From Brunnivagina elsteri CCALA 953 (GTDB taxonomy: Bacteria > Cyanobacteriota > Cyanobacteriia > Cyanobacteriales > Nostocaceae): a stretch of DNA of 36,017 bases. The stretch spans positions 1-36,017 of the forward strand of contig NZ_NTFS01000013.1 of NCBI RefSeq assembly GCF_002289455.1, given 5' to 3'. The notes below the pieces were generated by a model. The model was not told where the DNA came from, did not search any database, and worked only from the letters and a program-made list of their open reading frames with translations. The translations under genes and the position numbers were made by a program. Shown one piece after another: positions 7,675 to 16,313 of the stretch; position 1 is the stretch's first letter, and each line of letters starts with the position of its first letter.

Positions 7675-9537
7675 ATGTGGTACTATGATTGTCCGCGCAT
7701 CTACGATATAGCAGTGGTTACGGTATCAAGAAATTCTCGGTCATCTCGAAGGCGTACTGGTTCCGTCCATCCTCTCCAGCGCCTATTTAGTTATGGAAAG
7801 CAGTATCATCGGCAGATTTGGCAGGCTGCGATCGCATCAACTCTCAACAAGTTTTTCGATTTGGCTCCTCCTGTATTAATTGGTACTGCGGTTGACGTGG
7901 TAGTAAAGCAGCAGGATTCTGCGATCGCTCGTTTTGGCATCAAAGATATTTTCAGCCAGTTTTTGGTTTTAGCGGCTATCACCATCGTGGTTTGGGTGCT
8001 AGAATCGGTGTTTGAGTATATATACAAGCGGTTGTGGCGAAATCTTTCGCAGCAAATACAGCACGATTTGCGTTTGGATGCTTACAATCACCTCCAAAAG
8101 TTGGAATTAGCATATTTTGAGGAACGTAGTACTGGTGGTTTGATGTCGATTTTGAGTGATGATATCAACCAACTGGAACGTTTTTTAGATGGTGGTGCAA
8201 ATGACATTATTCAAGTATCAGCAACTATTTTAATTATAGGGACTGGATTTTTCATTGTCGCGCCGAATATTGCTTGGATGGTGATGATACCAATGCCTTT
8301 GATTGTTGGGGGTTCGTTATTATTCCAAAAACTCTTACAACCCCTATACGCAGAAGTTCGCGAAAAAGTCAGCCTGCTTAATTCTAGACTATCTAATAAT
8401 TTAAGCGGTATTACTACCATCAAAAGTTTCACTGCTGAGGATTATGAAAGTGGGAGGGTAGCCGCAGATAGTGAAGCTTACAAACGTAGTAATGCCGCCG
8501 CAATTAAGCTCTCAGCAGCATTTATTCCTTTGGTGAGAATGCTTGTATTAGCTGGGTTTACGGTCTTTCTTGTGTTTGGAGGGATGGCAGCAATCAATGG
8601 CAAAATATCAGTTGGAACCTATAGTGTTTTAATTTTTATTAGTCAACTATTATTATGGCCCCTCACCCGTCTAGGAGATACATTTGATTTGTATCAGAGG
8701 GCAATGGCTTCCACAAATCGCGTCATGGATTTGCTGGATACTCCAATTGCAATTCATCCCGGAAATATTAATTTGCCTATTGAGGATGTACGGGGTGAAA
8801 TTGAATTTAAAAATGTTACTTTTGCTTATAAAGATAGACAGCCAATAGTTCATAAATTATCCCTGAGTATTCCCGCAGGCAAAACAATCGCCATAGTGGG
8901 TTCCACAGGTTCAGGAAAAAGCACTTTAGTCAAACTTTTGCTGCGACTTTACGAAATCCATCTGGGACAAATAACCCTAGATGGAATTGACATTCAAAAG
9001 CTGAATTTACACGATTTGCGTCGATGCATTGGTTTAGTTAGCCAAGACGTATTCTTATTTCATGGAACAGTTGCCGAAAATATTGCCTACGGGACATTTG
9101 CAGCTAGCGACAGAGAAATTAAAATGGCAGCAAAAGTCGCAGAAGCACATGAATTTATTCGCCGCTTACCCCAAGGATATGAAACAATAGTTGGAGAACG
9201 GGGACAAAAACTATCAGGAGGACAAAGACAACGAATTGCGATCGCACGTGCCATACTCAAAGACCCACCAATTATAATCCTTGATGAGGCAACATCCGCA
9301 GTCGATAACGAAACCGAAGCCGCCATCCAAAGGTCACTCGAACGGATTACAGTCGATAGAACCACAATTGCGATCGCGCATCGTCTTTCCACTATCCGCA
9401 ATGCTGATTGTATTTATGTCATGGAACAGGGTAAATTTGTCGAATCAGGAACCCACGAAGAGTTATTAGATAAACAAACTGTTTACGCAAATCTTTGGAA
9501 AGTTCAAAGCGGCATTAAAAATCAACAATATATTTAA
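7675..9537 (+). CDS. ABC exporter, fused permease-ATPase
   Basis: A half-transporter that works as a dimer in the cytoplasmic membrane. An N-terminal six-helix type-1 exporter domain (about residues 35-340) is fused to a nucleotide-binding domain (about 375-610). All ATPase motifs are intact: Walker A GSTGSGKST at 409-417, signature LSGGQ at 513-517, Walker B IIILDE at 533-538 and the switch His569 in AIAHRLST. The family resembles MsbA/HMT1-type exporters; the substrate cannot be told from sequence. ATG 7675 lacks a ribosome binding site. An in-frame GTG at 7714 (VVTVSRNSRSSRRR) is an equally likely start and would fit homologues I remember. Confidence 0.93.
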   Translation: MWYYDCPRIYDIAVVTVSRNSRSSRRRTGSVHPLQRLFSYGKQYHRQIWQAAIASTLNKFFDLAPPVLIGTAVDVVVKQQDSAIARFGIKDIFSQFLVLAAITIVVWVLESVFEYIYKRLWRNLSQQIQHDLRLDAYNHLQKLELAYFEERSTGGLMSILSDDINQLERFLDGGANDIIQVSATILIIGTGFFIVAPNIAWMVMIPMPLIVGGSLLFQKLLQPLYAEVREKVSLLNSRLSNNLSGITTIKSFTAEDYESGRVAADSEAYKRSNAAAIKLSAAFIPLVRMLVLAGFTVFLVFGGMAAINGKISVGTYSVLIFISQLLLWPLTRLGDTFDLYQRAMASTNRVMDLLDTPIAIHPGNINLPIEDVRGEIEFKNVTFAYKDRQPIVHKLSLSIPAGKTIAIVGSTGSGKSTLVKLLLRLYEIHLGQITLDGIDIQKLNLHDLRRCIGLVSQDVFLFHGTVAENIAYGTFAASDREIKMAAKVAEAHEFIRRLPQGYETIVGERGQKLSGGQRQRIAIARAILKDPPIIILDEATSAVDNETEAAIQRSLERITVDRTTIAIAHRLSTIRNADCIYVMEQGKFVESGTHEELLDKQTVYANLWKVQSGIKNQQYI

Positions 9538-9544
9538 TATATTG
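9526..9544. repeat. AT palindrome over the ABC exporter stop codon
   Basis: CAATATATT and AATATATTG flank one T and span the stop codon at 9535-9537. A similar AT palindrome follows the tldD stop. It may serve as a weak message-end hairpin. Confidence 0.5.
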
Positions 9545-9606
9545 ATATCACGTCTACATAGTTAAAAATTACGAATTGTAAATTCCCATAAATAAATTTC
9601 AATAAT

Positions 9607-10044
9607 ATGTTTACAAATCCTCAACCCGATACCCCCGACAATAAATGGCGACACCAACTAGATAGATTCATCAAATCGCACCATCTAGAACTAGCAGCAT
9701 TATCTTGGGCATTGTGGCAAGAAAACGGCAACAGCCAAGGTACCATTGGCATTGACTTAGAACCGACACCACATTTTGTTTATTGTCCTGATACTGCAAT
9801 TGAGCAATTTAATGATAGAGTTGAAAATAGACTTCAGGAACTTCTAGGGTTAATCAAACACTACAAACCCGAAATTGAAGTATTAATGGTTGGGATTGGC
9901 AAAGACCAAGTTAAATTGATTTATTTTGAACCAAAACCTGAACCACCAGTTTGTTTTCAGCAACTTGGTAAAGATGTGGATACCCTATTAGAAGAATTGG
10001 AAGTGAAATTATTAGCAACTGGCATAAATAACGACAAGAGTTAA
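9607..10044 (+). CDS. Conserved hypothetical protein
   Basis: A soluble acidic protein of 145 residues without signal peptide or membrane helix. Visible features are a LELAALSWALWQENGNSQG segment, a GIDLEPTPHFVYCP strand region and a C-terminal amphipathic helix (LGKDVDTLLEELEVKLL). I do not recognise a named family, though the composition and the clean start suggest a real gene of the kind conserved among cyanobacteria. It follows the ABC exporter by 69 bp on the same strand and may share its transcript. The next gene is convergent. Confidence 0.7.
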   Translation: MFTNPQPDTPDNKWRHQLDRFIKSHHLELAALSWALWQENGNSQGTIGIDLEPTPHFVYCPDTAIEQFNDRVENRLQELLGLIKHYKPEIEVLMVGIGKDQVKLIYFEPKPEPPVCFQQLGKDVDTLLEELEVKLLATGINNDKS

Positions 10045-10140
10045 ATAAGGTACTTCCAGAAAATAAAATATCCAGACGATAGACTTATCACCATATCATG
10101 GCTAAGGATGGTAGAACCCCTCCTATTACTTGCTGTTCCC

Positions 10141-10647
10141 TTAATTCCAATCGCTCATCAAAAAATACCAATCCTGATTTATTGCTGTATATTCCATCTC
10201 TTTTCCCTGATTAGGTGCTAGTTCCTTATACGCTGGTGAGTATACATAGGCACAAGGACACTGTGCCAAATTAAACTCAGCTTGAGTCAACTTACCAGTG
10301 CGATCGTAATCAGCAGACATATAGTGAATTTGTATATTAGCATCAGTAATGGCTCGATTGACAGTTTGAAAATCGCGATCGCTCTGGGAATCAAACCCTT
10401 TTGCCTGACCTTCAAATAGATTACAAGTCGATTGTTTGTTATTATTAGAAAACTTTCCACCTTTGTAAGCGATATTTTTGCACCAATCTTGATTACGATA
10501 ATCTCGAACTTGTAAGTTTTCTAAAACATTAAAAGTTTTAGAAAGATTGGCAACATCTCGCTGTTGTCTTGCTGGAGTATATTGGGAATAACAACCAACC
10601 AAAGCGAAATTTAATAAACTAAATAATATCGGGAAAAATGCCTTCAT
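10141..10647 (-). CDS. Putative lipoprotein with EF-hand-like loop
   Basis: A 168-residue predicted lipoprotein. The signal peptide ends in the lipobox ALVGC, so Cys19 would be lipidated. The mature part is rich in Asn, Gln, Tyr and Asp. Residues 113-124 (DYDRTGKLTQAE) fit an EF-hand calcium loop, with acidic or oxygen ligands at positions 1, 3, 5 and 12 and the expected Gly at 6; Thr at position 5 is unusual. CPCAY follows. I know no family for it. The next gene, facing away and starting 113 bp further right, encodes another exported or anchored protein with a similar loop, which hints at a shared theme. Confidence 0.65.
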   Translation of the reverse strand: MKAFFPILFSLLNFALVGCYSQYTPARQQRDVANLSKTFNVLENLQVRDYRNQDWCKNIAYKGGKFSNNNKQSTCNLFEGQAKGFDSQSDRDFQTVNRAITDANIQIHYMSADYDRTGKLTQAEFNLAQCPCAYVYSPAYKELAPNQGKEMEYTAINQDWYFLMSDWN

Positions 10648-10760
10648 TTTCTTGAATGTATGATTGTAAATGCATCCATTTTAGTATTGATTTTTGACAG
10701 TTGGGAATTTTGCGATCGCGATGCTAGTGTTTCATTCCAGTCAACCATTTAAAAAAAATT

Positions 10761-11477
10761 ATGAGACCATTTCCAAAATCAATACGTTTATTTATTGCCT
10801 TATTTCTATTGCTTATACTTGGATTCTCTGGATATCGTATTGTTCAATATATTTTTCGTCCGCGTTTTGTAAGTAATATTGTAAATATTGAAACTGACTC
10901 AAACAAGAAGACTACCTATAATTTAAACGCTTTTATCTCTTTGCCAAATTCACCTTATTTAATCGCTAGTATTAATATCGGAGAAGATTATAGACAAGGT
11001 TATTACGAGAAAGGAGCAGACAGCACTCGTAACTTTTTGTTTTTTAATGTCAACGATAAATCAATGCGATACTTGATTCCTAACAATAACTTATTATTTA
11101 TTAGCCATAACACATTAGGAAAACCAACAGAATCAGGCGTAAATGAGTTGAATAATAGTACTTATTTAGGTAAAACACCCCCAAACTTGAACTCATTAAA
11201 AGAGGTAAAAGCATTATGGTATGAAGTAGTTAAGAACGATACAAACAACGACAAAAGACTGAGTGGAGTTGACAAAAAAAGTATTGCTATGTCAGACGTT
11301 TCTGGTGCTAACTATACAGAAGTAATTGATAATATTAATAGTGTTATCAGCACCTACCAACGGGATGAAAAAGTTTGGTTTGTATTTTGGTCTAGTAATA
11401 ATAAAAATTATGCAAGTGAAATTGATATTTTAGCTAAACGGGTGATTAAAACACAAGAATTACCATTGATAAAGTAA
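10761..11477 (+). CDS. Membrane-anchored protein with dockerin-like calcium loop
   Basis: The protein has 238 residues. An N-terminal hydrophobic helix (about residues 8-31) anchors it or serves as an uncleaved signal, and the rest should lie outside the cytoplasm. Residues 160-171 (DTNNDKRLSGVD) match the calcium loop of EF-hand or dockerin repeats (D-x-N-x-D-x-x-L-x-x-x-D), followed by KKSIAMSDVSGANYTEV. A single loop is present, so a true dockerin pair is not. I do not recognise the overall family. It stands alone on its strand, diverging from the lipoprotein gene to its left, with a repeat-rich spacer downstream. Confidence 0.68.
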   Translation: MRPFPKSIRLFIALFLLLILGFSGYRIVQYIFRPRFVSNIVNIETDSNKKTTYNLNAFISLPNSPYLIASINIGEDYRQGYYEKGADSTRNFLFFNVNDKSMRYLIPNNNLLFISHNTLGKPTESGVNELNNSTYLGKTPPNLNSLKEVKALWYEVVKNDTNNDKRLSGVDKKSIAMSDVSGANYTEVIDNINSVISTYQRDEKVWFVFWSSNNKNYASEIDILAKRVIKTQELPLIK

Positions 11478-11789
11478 AATTTGAACGAGTAAAAAGTATA
11501 CTAAAAAATCCCGAATAAGAACGACAAAACTAGAAACCCGGTTTCTCCCCCCACGCAAAAACCCGAAAAACCCGAAATAAAATCGCAGCATTAAGCATTT
11601 GATGATGGGAGAAACCTGGTTTCCATTGATGACGCTTCAAACAATAGTCGTACTGGGTTAAAGAGAAACCAGGTTTCTTGAACATTTTAGTTTGACGCGA
11701 TCGCATTCTCTGAGTGAAATACAGCTTTTTTAACCGATACTGTAGGGATATTCTGCTGTAATTCTTAACTCCTCACTTCTAACTTTATT
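11478..11789. other. Repeat-rich spacer before the DUF3326 gene
   Basis: No gene is seen here. Three near-palindromes of the type (A)GAAACC-N-GGTTTC(T) occur at 11532-11546, 11611-11623 and 11664-11678. The first two delimit a 77-bp element (11540-11616) with inverted ends GGTTTCTCCC and GGGAGAAACC. A match to GTCGTACTG(G/A)GTTA (11648-11660) recurs at 16257-16269. Confidence 0.7.
11540..11616. repeat. MITE-like element with 10-bp inverted ends
   Basis: The ends are GGTTTCTCCC (11540-11549) and GGGAGAAACC (11607-11616). The interior contains CACG near the left end and GCATTTGATG near the right. A relative at 15902-15969 has the same ends with one mismatch, plus similar CACG and GCTTGATG interior words. 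It has no coding capacity. Confidence 0.65.
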
Positions 11790-12848
11790 ATGCGTCCATA
11801 TACTGCCATCTTAATTATACCTACAGGCATCGGAGCAGCGATTGGTGGCTATGCGGGGGATGCATTACCTGTTGCCAAGGCAATGTCCCAGGTTGTCGAT
11901 CGACTGATTACTCACCCCAATGTGATGAATGGGGCAATGTTGTACTGGAATATACCTAATAGTTTGTATGTAGAAGGGTATGGACTTGATAAATTGGCGG
12001 CTGGGGAATGGGGTTTACGTCCAGTTCATCAAAATAAAATTGGTTTGATTTTAGACCAGGGAATTGAACCAGAATTGCGGCTACGACAGTTGCAAGCAGG
12101 CGATGCAGCGAGGGCAACACTGGGATTATCACTCACAGATTATGTAATTACAGATGCTGAATTGAATGTAGAAGTACGGACTGCGGCATCAGGTGCAAGT
12201 TGGGGAACAATTGGTAATCCAGATAGTTTATTAAGGGCAGCCGATGTATTAATTAATCAAACTGGGGCAAATGCGATCGCAGTTGTCGCCAGATTCCCGG
12301 AGGAGGTGGATGCCGTAGCCGATTATAATTATCGTATGGGTAAAGGTGTAGATCCAATTGCTGGAGCCGAAGCGGTAATTAGCCACTTGATTGTACGAGA
12401 ATTTCAGATACCTTGTGCCCATGCACCTGCTTTTTTGCCCCCAGCATTAGATTCTCATTTATCTCCCCGTTCCGCAGCCGAAGAAATCGGTTATACTTTT
12501 TTACCAAGTGTGCTTGTTGGCTTGCATCGTGCCCCCCAATTTATTGTTGGCAGACAAAATGATTACCCCACAATGGATGATATTTGGGCAAATCAAGTTG
12601 ATGCGCTGATTGTACCCGCTTCTTCCTGTGGTAGCAGTGCTGTATTGAGTCTGAGTCAGCAGCAATGTGCGATCGTGACGGTTGAAAATCAAACCCAGGT
12701 ACATGTCCCACCCCAGCCATTAGGAGTAAAATCATTACAGGTGAACTCTTATCTGGAAGCGATTGGTGTCATAGCAGCGCACAAAGCAGGTATTAATCCA
12801 TCTGCACTTCGTCCAGCAATTACATCTTTAAATTTATTAAATCATTAA
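11790..12848 (+). CDS. DUF3326 family protein
   Basis: A 352-residue protein of the DUF3326 family, common in cyanobacteria and of unknown function. Conserved features are the N-terminal IIPTGIGAAIGGYAGDA segment, which looks like a glycine-rich nucleotide or phosphate loop, the HPNVMNGAMLYWN stretch, and a C-terminal half containing VPASSCGSSAVLSL. The N-terminus is not a signal peptide, since the hydrophobic run is too short and rich in Gly, so it should be cytosolic. The length fits the family. The CPBP protease gene follows 58 bp downstream on the same strand, and the two may form a transcript interrupted by a small hairpin. Confidence 0.85.
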   Translation: MRPYTAILIIPTGIGAAIGGYAGDALPVAKAMSQVVDRLITHPNVMNGAMLYWNIPNSLYVEGYGLDKLAAGEWGLRPVHQNKIGLILDQGIEPELRLRQLQAGDAARATLGLSLTDYVITDAELNVEVRTAASGASWGTIGNPDSLLRAADVLINQTGANAIAVVARFPEEVDAVADYNYRMGKGVDPIAGAEAVISHLIVREFQIPCAHAPAFLPPALDSHLSPRSAAEEIGYTFLPSVLVGLHRAPQFIVGRQNDYPTMDDIWANQVDALIVPASSCGSSAVLSLSQQQCAIVTVENQTQVHVPPQPLGVKSLQVNSYLEAIGVIAAHKAGINPSALRPAITSLNLLNH

Positions 12849-12855
12849 TTCGTAC

Positions 12856-12876
12856 AGACGACTCGGTGAGTCGTCT
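12856..12876. repeat. Variable-core palindrome, copy 2
   Basis: AGACGACTC and GAGTCGTCT flank GGT. The outer bases match the palindromes at 2053, 27410 and 33160, whereas the inner stem differs in each. It lies 8 bp after the DUF3326 stop codon. Confidence 0.8.
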
Positions 12877-12906
12877 CTCCTTCCTAACTCCTAACATTAA
12901 ATCATC

Positions 12907-13503
12907 GTGACGCAACAACCGCAAAACCAAGAACCAGAAATTCCCTACTTAACTCGTACCCAAGTGCTTGTAGCAATGGGGGTAACAGCAATTATTTTGT
13001 GGATAGTGTCGAAAATATGTTTGCAATTTGCCAATGTTTCACTCCTGAGTTGGGGTTGGAATGACCAAGATTTTGTTGTAGGAATTATTTTAGGGTTGTT
13101 AATTACGGTTTTAAGTGGTGTCGCATATCGATTTAATTCTGCTTATCGTCGCAGTGCTGATTATTATTTAGAAATTGTGTTAAAACCTTTGGCATTACCT
13201 GATTTGATTTGGTTGGGATTGCTACCTGGATTAAGCGAAGAATTGTTATTTCGTGGTGTATTATTGCCAGCTTTAGGGACAAATCATTTTGCTGTGATTA
13301 TATCAAGTGTTTGCTTTGGTGTTTTACATTTAAGTGGTCCTCAACAATGGCCCTATGTGATTTGGGCGACCATTGTCGGGTTTATACTGGGATATAGTGC
13401 TATTATTAGCGGTAATTTATTAGTACCTATTGTTGCTCATATTGTGACTAATTTAATTTCTAGTTATTTGTGGAAAATTAAGCAATTATCAGTCAAAATT
13501 TAA
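12907..13503 (+). CDS. CPBP family intramembrane metalloprotease
   Basis: A polytopic membrane protein of the CPBP (CAAX protease and bacteriocin-processing) family, 198 residues. The glutamate motif EExxxR is at 111-116 (EELLFR), the first His motif has H141 in FGVLHLSG, and H178xxxN182 is in VAHIVTN. All active-site residues of this glutamate-type intramembrane protease group are therefore present. Several hydrophobic helices run from residue 20 to the end. Substrates are unknown for most members. The start codon is GTG at 12907 with no clear ribosome binding site; the next in-frame Met is residue 24, inside the first helix. It converges with the permease gene on the other strand. Confidence 0.92.
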   Translation: MTQQPQNQEPEIPYLTRTQVLVAMGVTAIILWIVSKICLQFANVSLLSWGWNDQDFVVGIILGLLITVLSGVAYRFNSAYRRSADYYLEIVLKPLALPDLIWLGLLPGLSEELLFRGVLLPALGTNHFAVIISSVCFGVLHLSGPQQWPYVIWATIVGFILGYSAIISGNLLVPIVAHIVTNLISSYLWKIKQLSVKI

Positions 13504-13535
13504 GAGTTGGATTACAGCTAAATAATCAATTATTT

Positions 13536-14339
13536 TCACCCTTTAGTTCTTTTTTCCCAACGTGAAGAAAGCAGAGACATAAGCTTATCGAGAATAATGC
13601 CAACTCCACCTAAATATATGATTGCTAAAATAATTTCGCTCATATCAGAATTATTGTAAGCATTCACAATAAAAAAGCCTAATCCATCATCAGATAAAAG
13701 CATTTCCGCAGCAACAACAGCCAACCAAGATAAACCTAAAGCAATTCGTAAACCTGTAAAAATGTAAGGGATTGTAGCAGGTAATAGTATCTTATAAAAT
13801 TTCTTCCATAAAGGTAGTTTTATCATTCTACCCACATTAATATAATCTTGAGGAATTTGTTGAACACCTAAAGCTGTATTTAAAATAATTGGCCAGATTG
13901 CAGTTATAAAAATTACGAATATTGCGGAAGGATTTGGTTTAAGAAAGATTGCTTGTGCTAATGGCAACCAAGCTAAAGGTGCTACGGGGCGTAATAATTG
14001 AATAACTGGTTCAAAAGCTTTTTTCATAAAGGGAACTAGACTGATAACAAAACCAATTGGGATTCCTACGAATGCAGCGAGAAAATAACCCATACTTACA
14101 CGTTTGAGGCTGGCTAAAATTAACCAAAATAAGCCTTTATTATTGTTACCTTTATAGAAAAATGGGTCAATAATTAATTCCCAAGTATCTTTAACTACTT
14201 GAATTGGAGAAGGTAATGAAGTATTTGGTTGTAAACTTAATAAATGCCAGATAATTACCAGAATAAAAACACCCAGAAATGAAGGTAATATTTCCTGTAA
14301 TTTTCTTCGGATTGGGAGATTTTTGATTTGTATGGTCAT
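13536..14339 (-). CDS. ABC transporter permease, NrtB-like
   Basis: An inner-membrane permease of the nitrate/sulfonate/taurine/bicarbonate group (NrtB, CmpB, SsuC), 267 residues with about six helices. The cytoplasmic EAA-type loop that docks the ATPase is visible in the stretch from NVGRMIKLPLWKKFYK to LLPATIPYIFTGLRIALGLSWL. The binding-protein gene lies 57 bp upstream on the same strand, so the two form an operon. No ATP-binding subunit (NrtC/NrtD type) occurs on either side; the permease gene ends the leftward operon. An ATPase from another locus must serve the system, or it has lost its energy supply. The substrate is not certain. Confidence 0.88.
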   Translation of the reverse strand: MTIQIKNLPIRRKLQEILPSFLGVFILVIIWHLLSLQPNTSLPSPIQVVKDTWELIIDPFFYKGNNNKGLFWLILASLKRVSMGYFLAAFVGIPIGFVISLVPFMKKAFEPVIQLLRPVAPLAWLPLAQAIFLKPNPSAIFVIFITAIWPIILNTALGVQQIPQDYINVGRMIKLPLWKKFYKILLPATIPYIFTGLRIALGLSWLAVVAAEMLLSDDGLGFFIVNAYNNSDMSEIILAIIYLGGVGIILDKLMSLLSSRWEKRTKG

Positions 14340-14396
14340 GTTGAATAATTATCCTTGATATTGATATTCTTGACCTATTTTAAAGAATCGAGAATA

Positions 14397-15710
14397 CTAT
14401 TTTTCAGTAGTCTTAATAATTGCAGCTTTCAGATATGCACTGGGATTTTCTGGGTCAAATTCTAAACCGTTAAAAAACTTCTCAATTCCCCGTGATGTAC
14501 TGCTGGGAATTGCTTGTTCTTGACCAATCTTTTTAGCAGCTTCTCGCCAGATATCTTCACGATTCACCGCATCAATTAAAGGTTTCGTGTCAAAATCTGG
14601 TGAACGATTTCCCCAGCGCATATCTTCATATAAAAACCACAAATCATGACTTTTGTATGGATAAGAAGCATTATTTTCCCAGAACTTGATTGCATGGGGA
14701 CTATTTTCCACCACTCTGCCATTACCATAATCAAACTTACCTAGCAAACGCGGACCAACAATATCTTTTGCTACACCAATCCATTGCCGTTGGGAAACAA
14801 TCTCGAATAACTCAGCTTTATTTTCTATGCGATCGCACCAAATTTGCGCTTCCATGATTGCTGCTAAAATGGCTTGTGTCGCTTTGGGATATTTATCAAC
14901 CCATTCTCCACGCATCGCAAAAGCTTTTTCTGGGTGATTATTCCACAATTCACCACTGGTAACAGCTGAATAACCAATCTTCTTTTTAATTAAACGCTGA
15001 TGCCAAGGATCGACGACACAAAACCCTTCCATTGAACCACCTCGCATATTCGCAACCATTTGCGGAGGGGGAATGACAATCAATGATGCATCTGTTTCTG
15101 GATTGATACCACCATTTATTAACCACCAACGCATGAAAAAATCCCCCGTCACTCGACGAAAGGGGATGGCAAAGCGGATTGATTCCCCGGATTTGGCTTT
15201 GGCTTGTAATGCTGCTTTGAGAGGAGAACTATCTAAACCTAAATTTAAATCTTTGTAAGCATTGGCAATGGAAATACCCTGACCATTGAGATTTAACCGT
15301 GCCAGAATATACAGGGGTATTTTGCGGTTATAGCTAATTTCCCCCGTTGCAATCAAATAAGCCATTGGAAACAGCAAATGCGCTCCATCCAATCCGTCAT
15401 CAGCAGAACCCAGCATCAATTTATCTCGCGTCACTGCCCAAGATGGCTGCTTTTGTACTATCACATCTGGTACACCATGCTTGGCAAACATACCTTTGGC
15501 TTTGGCAATAATTAGAGGGCAGCAACTAACTACTGGGACAAAACCGAGAATGGCTTTGGTAGTTTCTGGTGTATCGCTATAACCTGCATATGCTCCTGGA
15601 TTTAACTGTGCAATAGTCGCATTTTGAGAGTTTGAATTCTGGAAAATATGATAGGTTAATGCACTTGCAGTTGTCCCAGCCAAAAATTTACGTCTGGAAA
15701 GCTTCACCAT
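14397..15710 (-). CDS. Tat-exported NrtA-like substrate-binding protein
   Basis: A 437-residue periplasmic binding protein related to NrtA (nitrate) and CmpA (bicarbonate). It has a twin-arginine signal (LSRRKFLAG, Arg6-Arg7). NrtA-like blocks are IVIPPPQMVANMRGGSMEGF and NNHPEKAFAMRGEW. Trp91 and Gln144 keep the spacing of the nitrate-contacting Trp and Gln in NrtA. By my recollection, however, the next conserved His (in GGTHD of relatives) is Gly here (VTGDF, residue 189), and VGEPWN is replaced by VVDPWHQ (232-238). The ligand therefore probably differs from nitrate or bicarbonate. No NtcA-type site was found upstream. Confidence 0.87.
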   Translation of the reverse strand: MVKLSRRKFLAGTTASALTYHIFQNSNSQNATIAQLNPGAYAGYSDTPETTKAILGFVPVVSCCPLIIAKAKGMFAKHGVPDVIVQKQPSWAVTRDKLMLGSADDGLDGAHLLFPMAYLIATGEISYNRKIPLYILARLNLNGQGISIANAYKDLNLGLDSSPLKAALQAKAKSGESIRFAIPFRRVTGDFFMRWWLINGGINPETDASLIVIPPPQMVANMRGGSMEGFCVVDPWHQRLIKKKIGYSAVTSGELWNNHPEKAFAMRGEWVDKYPKATQAILAAIMEAQIWCDRIENKAELFEIVSQRQWIGVAKDIVGPRLLGKFDYGNGRVVENSPHAIKFWENNASYPYKSHDLWFLYEDMRWGNRSPDFDTKPLIDAVNREDIWREAAKKIGQEQAIPSSTSRGIEKFFNGLEFDPENPSAYLKAAIIKTTEK

Positions 15711-15901
15711 GCACGATATTTTAGATTTTGCGATAAATTATGATGAATTTGATTACTTTTACGAACTATCGCTTAAAGAGCGGTATTTAGTCAATAGGTG
15801 GTAGGTAATTTCTTGGATTTCCCATTGTGGGGGATTTCAAGTAACCGGGTTTTTCTCAAACTCAGTATGACTATTTTCGCTGCAACACGAATTAAAAACC
15901 A

Positions 15902-15969
15902 GGTTTCTCCCTTCACGGAATGCTTGATGCAGCGTGGTTATTTGCGTATTTTTCGTAGGGGGAGAAATC
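15902..15969. repeat. MITE-like element, second copy
   Basis: The ends are GGTTTCTCCC (15902-15911) and GGGAGAAATC (15960-15969). It is a diverged relative of 11540-11616 with the interior words CACGGAATG and GCTTGATG. A further end sequence, GGGAGAAACC, occurs at 16284-16293. Confidence 0.6.
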
Positions 15970-16029
15970 GGGTTTCTGCCGTGCGGGGGTTCCCTCCGTT
16001 GAGGCAAGTGCGATCGCAATCTCCCGTAG

Positions 16030-16057
16030 GTTGGGTGAAGGCTTTGCGTAACCCAAC
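16030..16057. repeat. GTTGGGT/ACCCAAC hairpin repeat
   Basis: Seven-bp arms, GTTGGGT (16030-16036) and ACCCAAC (16051-16057), flank a 14-nt loop. This short repeat type is widespread in cyanobacterial intergenic DNA, as far as I recall. Confidence 0.7.
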
Positions 16058-16143
16058 ACATGATATTAAGAAAACAGAAATTCTTTAAACAACTAAATAA
16101 TTAATTCAACGATAAAAATTGATGCTTCAAATATTGAATAAAA

Positions 16144-16210
16144 TGTTGGGTTACGACGCAAATACATTTATTAATTTACCTCATATATCTCTCATGCGTC
16201 TCCACCCAAC
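16144..16210. repeat. Hairpin element, copy A
   Basis: The left part TGTTGGGTTACGACGCA and the right part TGCGTCTCCACCCAAC pair as two stems, GTTGGGT/ACCCAAC and GACGCA/TGCGTC, separated by a 3-nt internal mismatch and closed by a ~34-nt AT-rich loop. Copy B at 32005-32073 keeps the pairing through a matched double change. Confidence 0.8.
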
Positions 16211-16290
16211 CTACAATAAAATTAAAAATATCTGCCGTGCGGGGTTTCTGAGAATGTCGTACTGAGTTAGGTATTTTTAGTGGGGGAGAA

Positions 16291-16313
16291 ACCCGACTTC
16301 TGGAAAATCGGGT
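16291..16313 (-). terminator. Weak stem after the metalloprotease gene
   Basis: Read leftward, ACCCGA and TCGGGT form a 6-bp stem followed by TTCTCCCCC, 35 bp past the stop codon of the metalloprotease gene. The T-run is poor, so this is only a possible terminator, and the bases overlap a repeat end. Confidence 0.3.

Noticed and set aside
10160-10647. EF-hand loop as proof of a calcium-sensing protein
   Set aside because: One loop with Thr at position 5 and no paired second EF-hand is not enough; kept only as a motif and a finding.
15798-16088. Rightward frame in the repeat-packed spacer (and the leftward one at 15837-16061)
   Set aside because: Its codons come from the GGTTTCTCCC and TTGGGT repeat elements; it has no ribosome binding site and no plausible protein pattern.
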